From assembly GCA_002433675.1 (NCBI GenBank), contig DJIP01000306.1, positions 1 through 12,213 of the forward strand: 12,213 nucleotides of DNA, given 5' to 3'. Positions 7,295-12,213 of this stretch are shown here, one piece after another. The notes under the pieces were generated by a model. The model was given only the letters and a program-made list of their open reading frames with translations, did no database searches and was not told the origin of the DNA. The position numbers and the translations under genes were made by a program. The stretch comes from Halomonas halophila (lineage in GTDB: Bacteria > Pseudomonadota > Gammaproteobacteria > Pseudomonadales > Halomonadaceae). The number at the start of each line of letters is the position of its first letter. Position 1 is the stretch's first letter.

Positions 7295-8365
7295 TTACTG
7301 ACGGGTGCGATAGAGCAGATAGACGAAGAAGGGCGCACCCACCGCGGAGACGAAGACCCCGGCGGGCAGGTCCTTGGGCAGAAAGGCCACCCGGCCGATC
7401 AAGTCGGCGTAGAGCACGATCAGCGCGCCACACAGCGCGGCCACCGGCACCAGCCGTGCCAGACTGCGCCCGACCAGGCGGGCCGCCAGATGGGGCGCCA
7501 CCAGGCCGACGAAGCTGAGTCCTCCGGCAAACGCTACCGCCGCGCCGGCCAGTGCCACGCTGAGGGCCAGCAGGATCAGCCGGCTTCTCAGCACATCGAC
7601 ACCGAGCCCGACGGCCACGGCGTCGCCAAGTGCCAGGGCGTCCATATTCCGAGCCAGGCTCAGGCAGAGCGGAATCGCCACCAACAGCCAGGGCAGCAGC
7701 GACAGTACATGGCGCCACTGGGCGGCATACAGGCTGCCGGTGAGCCAGACGTAGGCGTGCAGCGCCGAGGCGTCGTCGCTGATCACGATCAGCAGGGTCG
7801 TCGCCGCCCCCATGGCGGCGGACAGCCCGATACCGACCAGTACCACCCGGCTGGGGTTGAGCCCTTTACGCCAGGCCAGCGCCACCACCAGCACGGTGGC
7901 CACCAGGGCGCCGCCCAGCGCCGCGAGTGGCAGCATGTGGATGCTCAGCTGACTGGCGAAGCCGGCCAGAAATACCACCGCCGCCAGCGCCGCGCCGCTG
8001 GTGATACCGATCACATCCGGCGAGGCCAGCGGGTTTCTGACGATGCCCTGCAGCACCGCGCCGGCCACCGCCAGCGCCGCCCCCACCAGCACCGCCAGCA
8101 GAATGCGCGGCAGCCTCAGCTCCCAGACGATAAAACCGATGTCGCTGGCCTGGGGCGCGGCCAGGGCTTTCAGCACCTCGATGGGGGGAGTGGGAAAACT
8201 GCCCAGCGACAGTGACAGGCCTGCGCTTGCCACCAGCGCAAGCGCCAGTAGCGCCACCAGGCGGCGATAGCGCCGGTCGGCCTGATTTTGTGTATGGCCC
8301 GGCGTATGGCCCTGTGTCTGTTCCTGTGTGGCGGACTCGGCGTTGGCGCCGGGCAAGCTGCTCAT
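7295..8365 (-). CDS. FecCD/BtuC-type ferrisiderophore ABC permease (second subunit)
   Basis: 356 residues and strongly hydrophobic from residue 36 onward, consistent with the roughly ten membrane helices of the FecCD/BtuC family. Signatures are RLPRILLAVLVGAALAVAGA (84-103), NPLASPDVIGITSGA (111-125), GGLSFVGLVAPHLAARLVG (281-299, the cytoplasmic coupling loop that touches the ATPase) and LPAGVFVSAVGAPFF (333-347). With the neighbouring permease it would form the inner-membrane channel for a ferric siderophore. ATG 8365 overlaps the upstream stop (ATGA, 8362-8365); the open frame to 8638 is only read-through over that gene. The cytoplasmic N-terminus carries a four-fold T-x-x-Q/H repeat (13-28), which is odd for this family. 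It is FecD/CbrC-like by position. Confidence 0.94.
   Translation of the reverse strand: MSSLPGANAESATQEQTQGHTPGHTQNQADRRYRRLVALLALALVASAGLSLSLGSFPTPPIEVLKALAAPQASDIGFIVWELRLPRILLAVLVGAALAVAGAVLQGIVRNPLASPDVIGITSGAALAAVVFLAGFASQLSIHMLPLAALGGALVATVLVVALAWRKGLNPSRVVLVGIGLSAAMGAATTLLIVISDDASALHAYVWLTGSLYAAQWRHVLSLLPWLLVAIPLCLSLARNMDALALGDAVAVGLGVDVLRSRLILLALSVALAGAAVAFAGGLSFVGLVAPHLAARLVGRSLARLVPVAALCGALIVLYADLIGRVAFLPKDLPAGVFVSAVGAPFFVYLLYRTRQ
8282..8329 (-). repeat. 12-bp coding tandem repeat, about 4 units
   Basis: On the + strand GTATGGCCC recurs at 8292 and 8304 with a 12-bp period, with more degenerate units on both sides. It encodes TQEQ-TQGH-TPGH-TQNQ, residues 13-28 of the permease, ahead of the first membrane helix. 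The frame is preserved by the 12-bp period. Confidence 0.7.
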
Positions 8366-9366
8366 GCGGATACCTGCTTCTTGCGGGCCAGATAGATAAA
8401 GAAGGGCGTGCCGATCAGCGCGGTCATGACGCCGACAGGGATCTCCTGGGGGGCCATCAGGAAGCGCGAGGCGATATCGGCTACCAGCAGCAGCGTGGCC
8501 CCGAGCAGCGCACAGGCCGGCAGCAGCCAGCGATGGTCGATGCCGACCAGGCCGCGGGCCATGTGCGGCACGATCAAGCCGACGAAGCCGATCATCCCGG
8601 CCAGCGCCACCGAGCTGCCGGCCAGCAGGATCACGCATAGCCCCAGGGCAAGCTTCAGGGTACCGGCGCGCATGCCAAGGCCAGTGACCATGTCATCGCC
8701 CAGCAGCAGGGCGTTGGCCTGACGGGCGAGGGAAGCGGTGATCGCAAGGGCCAGGGCAAACAGCGGCAAAAGCGGCACCACCAGTTCAAGCTCGCGCCCG
8801 GAGACCGAGCCCGCCAGCCAGTACAGCACGCTCTCGAAGCTCTGCTGGTCGATGATCAGAAGGCCCTGACTGAAGGATACGAACATCGCCGTCACCGCCA
8901 CCCCGGCGAGCACGACCCTAAGCGGTGACAGCTCGCCGCGCCGGCCACGGCTGAGCGCCACCACGGCAAGCGCGGCGACCAGCGCGCCGAGCAAGGCCGC
9001 CCACACGTACTGACCGGGGGTGTGCAGCGGCAGCAGCGATACCGCCACCACCACAAAGAACATGGCGCCGGCGTTGATGCCGAGGATGCTTGGCGAGGCC
9101 AGCGGGTTGCGCGTCATGGTCTGCATCAGCGCACCGGCCACCGCCAGGCTTGCACCGGTCAGGGTGGCGATCACCGCTCGGGGCAGGCGTTCGCTGAGGA
9201 TGATGATATGGCTGACCCTGCCGCCGTCGTAGTCGGTGATGGCCTCAAGGGCGGTCAGCGGCGCGATCTCGGTGGTGCCGAGGACCACGCTGGCGCCGAA
9301 CGCCGCCAGCAGCAGCAGGGTACCGAAGATAAGTCCGGCGGCCCGGGTGGAGGTGCGTTCCAGCAT
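8362..9366 (-). CDS. FecCD/BtuC-type ferrisiderophore ABC permease (first subunit)
   Basis: 334 residues, the usual family length, with hydrophobic segments throughout. Signatures are LPRAVIATLTGASLAVAGAL (61-80), NPLASPSILGINAGA (87-101), GMIGFVGLIVPHMARGLVG (247-265) and EIPVGVMTALIGTPFF (288-303). The GFVGL-x2-PH-x2-R loop is the ATPase-coupling region of BtuC-type transporters. The start codon shares one base with the stop of the binding-protein gene (TGATG, 9364-9368), and the stop overlaps the next permease start by 4 nt. Together these imply equal, coupled synthesis of a heterodimeric channel. It is FecC/CbrB-like by position. No ATP-binding subunit is encoded nearby. Confidence 0.95.
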   Translation of the reverse strand: MLERTSTRAAGLIFGTLLLLAAFGASVVLGTTEIAPLTALEAITDYDGGRVSHIIILSERLPRAVIATLTGASLAVAGALMQTMTRNPLASPSILGINAGAMFFVVVAVSLLPLHTPGQYVWAALLGALVAALAVVALSRGRRGELSPLRVVLAGVAVTAMFVSFSQGLLIIDQQSFESVLYWLAGSVSGRELELVVPLLPLFALALAITASLARQANALLLGDDMVTGLGMRAGTLKLALGLCVILLAGSSVALAGMIGFVGLIVPHMARGLVGIDHRWLLPACALLGATLLLVADIASRFLMAPQEIPVGVMTALIGTPFFIYLARKKQVSA

Positions 9367-10541
9367 CAGGCCGCACCCTCGTCTGTCGTGGCCGACGGCT
9401 CTTTAATGGCTGAAGGCTCTCCAATAGCTGAAGGCTCTTCCACCGCTGAAGGCGCCTCACCCAGCGCGCAGGAAGGGGAGAGCGCCTGCGGCGACAGGCC
9501 GTAGTGGCGATAGAGGTCATCGAGCATGGCGTTGGCGGCGAGGATGCCGCCGCCCATGATCCAGTTGACCGTGTCCACCTCGTACACCCGGCCGGCTTGT
9601 GTCGCGGTAAGTCGCTGCCAAAGCGGGTGGGCGGTCCAGTGGCGGTAGGTGTCATGGATCGCCGGGTCGTTTTCCAGCAGCACGAAGATGACGTCTGCGT
9701 CCAGCGCGGGGATGTTCTCCTCGCTGGTCAACTTCATCCCCCAGCCTTGGTCTGCGGCGGCGTCAGGCTGGCGGAAGCCCAGCTCCTCCAGGATGCTGCC
9801 GGCAAAGCCGGAGGAATACAGACGCACGTGGTCGCTCTTGAAACGCACCACTGCGGCCTTCTGCGGCCAGGCGTCGCCCAGCGCCGTAGAAATCTTCGCG
9901 CGCAGATCCGCTATCCGGTCGTCCCAGCAAGCCAGCAGTTGTTCGGCCCTGTCCTCACGACCGGTCGCCGCCGCCACCATCGTGAGCGAGGCCTTGAAGT
10001 CGGACACCGTGGACGAGAACCGCGTCGGCGCGATCTGCTCGAGCAGTGGGCGCACCCGTTCGTGTCGAAAGCGGGTGGCGACGATCACGTCGGGATCAAG
10101 CCAGGCCACCTTCTCCAGGTTGGGCTGGGTCTCCAGACCCACGTGCTCGACGCCATCGAGCGCCTCGCGCAGGTAGCGATAGGTAGGCTTCTCCATCCAG
10201 GCATCGACTACCCCGATGGGCGTTACCCCGAGCGCCACGGCGCTGTCCGTGGCCCCCTGATACAGCGTGACCAGACGTGGCGCCGAAGCCGAGGAGACTG
10301 CCGGGGCAGCGGCCGCCGAGTCAGACCTTGCATAAGTCCTTGTATCAGCCCTGATGTCGGCCTCGGCAGTGCCTGCAAACAACAGCATCCCGGCGAGCAG
10401 GGCGAGTGCCACAAAGGCCAGCACACCGGCGAACAGCCCGAGCACCAGCAACAGACTGCGCAGCACTGAGGGGGCTTGCCGGGAAGGAGGCGGCCTCAAG
10501 CGTGAGTGCGGCGGCGGTCGCAGAGATGGCGTGGGGGTCAT
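9366..10541 (-). CDS. FecB/FhuD-type iron-siderophore substrate-binding protein
   Basis: 391 residues. A basic, Pro/Arg-rich head (1-26) is followed by an unusually long hydrophobic segment (about 27-56) and a possible signal peptidase site after AEA (61). There is no lipobox Cys. The two-lobed periplasmic domain spans about 88-350, with VTLYQGATDSAVALGV (91-106), VAWLDPDVIVATRF (145-158), ALDADVIFVL (279-288) and the final GGGILAANAMLDDL (340-353). This type captures the ferric siderophore in the periplasm and delivers it to the FecCD permeases. The C-terminus carries EPSAIx repeats (about 362-386). ATG 10541 overlaps the MFS stop by 4 nt without a clear ribosome site, so it likely depends on coupling. 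An in-frame GTG at 10466 would give a more ordinary short signal peptide but also lacks a ribosome site. CbrA-like by context. Confidence 0.92.
   Translation of the reverse strand: MTPTPSLRPPPHSRLRPPPSRQAPSVLRSLLLVLGLFAGVLAFVALALLAGMLLFAGTAEADIRADTRTYARSDSAAAAPAVSSASAPRLVTLYQGATDSAVALGVTPIGVVDAWMEKPTYRYLREALDGVEHVGLETQPNLEKVAWLDPDVIVATRFRHERVRPLLEQIAPTRFSSTVSDFKASLTMVAAATGREDRAEQLLACWDDRIADLRAKISTALGDAWPQKAAVVRFKSDHVRLYSSGFAGSILEELGFRQPDAAADQGWGMKLTSEENIPALDADVIFVLLENDPAIHDTYRHWTAHPLWQRLTATQAGRVYEVDTVNWIMGGGILAANAMLDDLYRHYGLSPQALSPSCALGEAPSAVEEPSAIGEPSAIKEPSATTDEGAA
9397..9450 (-). repeat. 18-bp coding tandem repeat, three units plus a degenerate fourth
   Basis: Units on the + strand start at 9397, 9415 and 9433, each beginning GGCTCT and ending GCTGAA (first unit GGCTCTTTAATGGCTGAA). 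A decayed fourth copy follows at 9451-9468. In the binding protein they encode hexapeptides of the form EPSAIG / EPSAIK near the C-terminus. Confidence 0.85.
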
Positions 10542-12157
10542 GAGGAGGTTCCGTCACGTGAGCTTGCGGGCTGGGCGGAGGCCTGGTTTTCTTGGCGCCC
10601 AGGAGACTGGCGTGTCTGGCGCTCCGATGAGTGGCCGATTTCTCGGCCCAGCGCCCAGGCCAGCGGCAGGCACAGCAGGGCAATGGTGGCCAGGGCGATA
10701 AAGGTCTCGTGCAGGGCCTGGGCGCTGGCCTCGGCGGCACTCACGCCAGCGGCGGTGACGCCACTGACGCGGGTGTCGTAGTAAAGAGAAAGCGCCACCA
10801 GACCCAGCGAGGCGATCAATCGCCTCGCCATATTGTTCATGGCCGAGGCCTGGGCCATGTCCCGGTCGGGCAGGGCACGCATGCCCACGGTGGTGGAGGG
10901 CAGATAGCCGCAAGCCAGGCCAATGCCACGCGTCCCCATCCACAGCCCCACTACCCAGGCTGGCGTCGCCGACGACATCAGCGCCAACCCCGCAAGACTG
11001 ACAGCGGTCAGTACAAGCCCCGCGAGCAGGCACCACTGGGGCGGGTGGCGGTCGATCATCCGCCCGGCAATGGGCGAGGACAGCGACGCCATCAAGGCCG
11101 TGGCCAGAAACACAAGCCCCGTGGTCAGCGGACTCGCCCCGAGTACCTGGTGCATCCACAGCGGCACCAGCAGCACGCAGCCGAACAGGGTGATGGACTG
11201 CAGGCAGGCCAGGACGACGCTCAGGCGAAAGGCGCGGTGTCCGAACAGGGACAGCGACAGCAGAGGTGCGGGAGCGCCCTGGGCTGCTGTGGGGTCGGCT
11301 TTCCGTTCCTGCATTCGCCCCGCCTTGAACTCCATACTCCGTTCGACCACCACGAACCCTGCCAGGGCGGCAAGTCCGAGCCCCAGGGGAACGAGCGCCG
11401 AGGGCGTGAGCAGTTCGGCCAGACTGTCGATTCGGCTCAGCGAAAACAGCACCGCGCCCATACCGAGGGTGATCAGCAAAAAGCCCGGCAGGTCGAAGCG
11501 CCTGGCGCGGTTGGGCGCCTCCCGATGGAGGCAGCGCCAGCCGACCACCAGCCCCAGCAACGCAAAGGGCAGATTCATGACGAACAGCGCCCGCCAGTGG
11601 CTGACCTCCAGCAGCAGGCCGCCAACGCTTGGGCCGATGGCCGGCGCGATCATCACCGCAAAACCCCAGATGCCGCTGACGCGGCCCCGTTGTTCGGGCG
11701 GATAGGCGGCGAAGATCAGCGCCAGCGACAGCGGCATCATCAGCCCCGCCGCCATGCCCTGGACGCCCCGGGCGATGATGATGCTGTTTAGACTGTCGGC
11801 CATGGCGCCGAGTCCGGAGCCAGCGATAAAACCGATCAGCCCCAGCAGATAGATCACCCGTCGGCCAAAGCGATCGGCCAGATAGCCGGTCAGCGGCATG
11901 GTCATGGCCATGCTGATCATGAACAGGGTGATGACCCAGTTCACCTGGCTGGCGCTGGCATCGAAGGTCGCCATCAGCTCCGCCACCGCCAGGTTCAGCG
12001 CACTGTTATTGAGGCTGACGGTAAAGGTGCCCAGCAGCACGCTGACCAGCACCCAGGCGCCCCCGGCGTGGGCCTTCGACGACTCATCACAAGACAGCTC
12101 AGCACCCCGCGACGCAGGGACCTTGGTAAGCGTATTGGTGGGCCGGGCCTGGAACAT
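10538..12157 (-). CDS. MFS drug:H+ antiporter-2 (DHA2)-type exporter, probable siderophore exporter
   Basis: 539 residues from ATG 12157. An in-frame ATG at 12211 would add 18 residues, but these use AGG and AGA codons untypical of the gene, so I prefer the shorter form. Neither start has a clear ribosome site in view. With numbering from 12211: an N-terminal helix with SLNNSALNLAVAELM (66-80) is typical of DHA2 proteins. Motif A is GYLADRFGRR (109-118), motif B is RGVQGMAAG (148-156), and motif C with the following loop is GFAVMIAPAIGPSVGG (183-198), then HWRALFVMNLP. A long array of helices fits a 12-14 TM exporter, and the C-terminal tail from about 521 is hydrophilic. DHA2/MFS proteins such as SbnD, YhcA and PvsC export carboxylate siderophores. 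Here the gene heads the uptake operon and overlaps the binding-protein start by 4 nt. The substrate is inferred. Confidence 0.9.
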   Translation of the reverse strand: MFQARPTNTLTKVPASRGAELSCDESSKAHAGGAWVLVSVLLGTFTVSLNNSALNLAVAELMATFDASASQVNWVITLFMISMAMTMPLTGYLADRFGRRVIYLLGLIGFIAGSGLGAMADSLNSIIIARGVQGMAAGLMMPLSLALIFAAYPPEQRGRVSGIWGFAVMIAPAIGPSVGGLLLEVSHWRALFVMNLPFALLGLVVGWRCLHREAPNRARRFDLPGFLLITLGMGAVLFSLSRIDSLAELLTPSALVPLGLGLAALAGFVVVERSMEFKAGRMQERKADPTAAQGAPAPLLSLSLFGHRAFRLSVVLACLQSITLFGCVLLVPLWMHQVLGASPLTTGLVFLATALMASLSSPIAGRMIDRHPPQWCLLAGLVLTAVSLAGLALMSSATPAWVVGLWMGTRGIGLACGYLPSTTVGMRALPDRDMAQASAMNNMARRLIASLGLVALSLYYDTRVSGVTAAGVSAAEASAQALHETFIALATIALLCLPLAWALGREIGHSSERQTRQSPGRQENQASAQPASSRDGTSS

Positions 12158-12213
12158 GAACCGTCTCACAGTCCTCGAAAGCGGAAATGCGGAGGGCCAA
12201 GAGCATGCCATGA

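Noticed and set aside
7230..7718. Extension of the RraA-family frame to 7718
   Set aside because: It crosses the permease gene in another frame. The AGGAGGT-preceded ATG 7229 gives the normal family length.
8366..8638. N-terminal extension of the second permease to 8638
   Set aside because: The extra part lies over the first permease in another frame; ATG 8365 makes an ATGA overlap with that gene's stop.
10631..11791. 386-residue open frame on the + strand
   Set aside because: Antisense to the MFS exporter. It is Gln/His/Arg-rich, low in hydrophobic residues, and has no motif.
12158..12213. Fur box or promoter upstream of the MFS gene
   Set aside because: I looked for an AT-rich GATAATGATAATCATTATC-like palindrome and for -35/-10 elements and saw none. 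The promoter is probably beyond the right edge.

Overview
The window (12,213 bp, GC-rich, almost wholly coding) looks like part of a chromosomal siderophore locus from a high-GC Gram-negative bacterium. A Halomonas-like gammaproteobacterium is my guess. The periplasmic ferrisiderophore uptake genes support a Gram-negative host; the genus is inferred from codon bias and general resemblance only. Two gene blocks converge on one bidirectional terminator at about 6549-6583.

Left block (+ strand, 2-6527): five tightly packed genes of an NRPS-independent siderophore (NIS) pathway. They are the 3' end of one IucA/IucC-type NIS synthetase, a PLP-dependent decarboxylase (SbnH/AcsE type), a second NIS synthetase, a HpcH/HpaI-type aldolase that matches the citrate-forming SbnG/AcsB enzymes, and a third, divergent NIS synthetase. 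Start codons overlap upstream stops by 8, 7 and 4 nt, or lie 8 nt downstream, so the block reads as one translationally coupled operon whose promoter lies left of the window. Three NIS synthetases plus a decarboxylase plus a citrate-making aldolase is the enzyme set of staphyloferrin B and achromobactin. From memory, the order NIS-decarboxylase-NIS-aldolase-NIS matches the achromobactin order acsD-acsE-(yhcA)-acsC-acsB-acsA. The product is therefore predicted to be a citrate-based carboxylate siderophore. The amine-supplying genes (SbnA/SbnB-like or AcsF-like) and the outer-membrane receptor are not in view.

Right block (- strand, 12157 down to 6606): an MFS DHA2-type exporter (likely siderophore export), a FecB/FhuD-type substrate-binding protein, two FecCD/BtuC-type permeases, and then an RraA-family protein. 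The first four are linked by 4-, 1- and 4-nt start/stop overlaps. The RraA gene follows after a 65-nt gap and has its own strong ribosome binding site. The ABC ATPase expected after the two permeases is absent; the RraA-family gene sits in that place.

Most unusual points: an RraA-like protein in a siderophore uptake operon that has lost the Arg of the family's Arg-Asp motif; a third NIS synthetase lacking the usual ITNTSSTR-type nucleotide-site motif; two in-frame coding minisatellites in adjacent transporter genes; and a binding protein with an unusually long N-terminal hydrophobic segment. Nothing suggests a mobile element, RNA gene or CRISPR array. No non-coding stretch exceeds about 80 nt.
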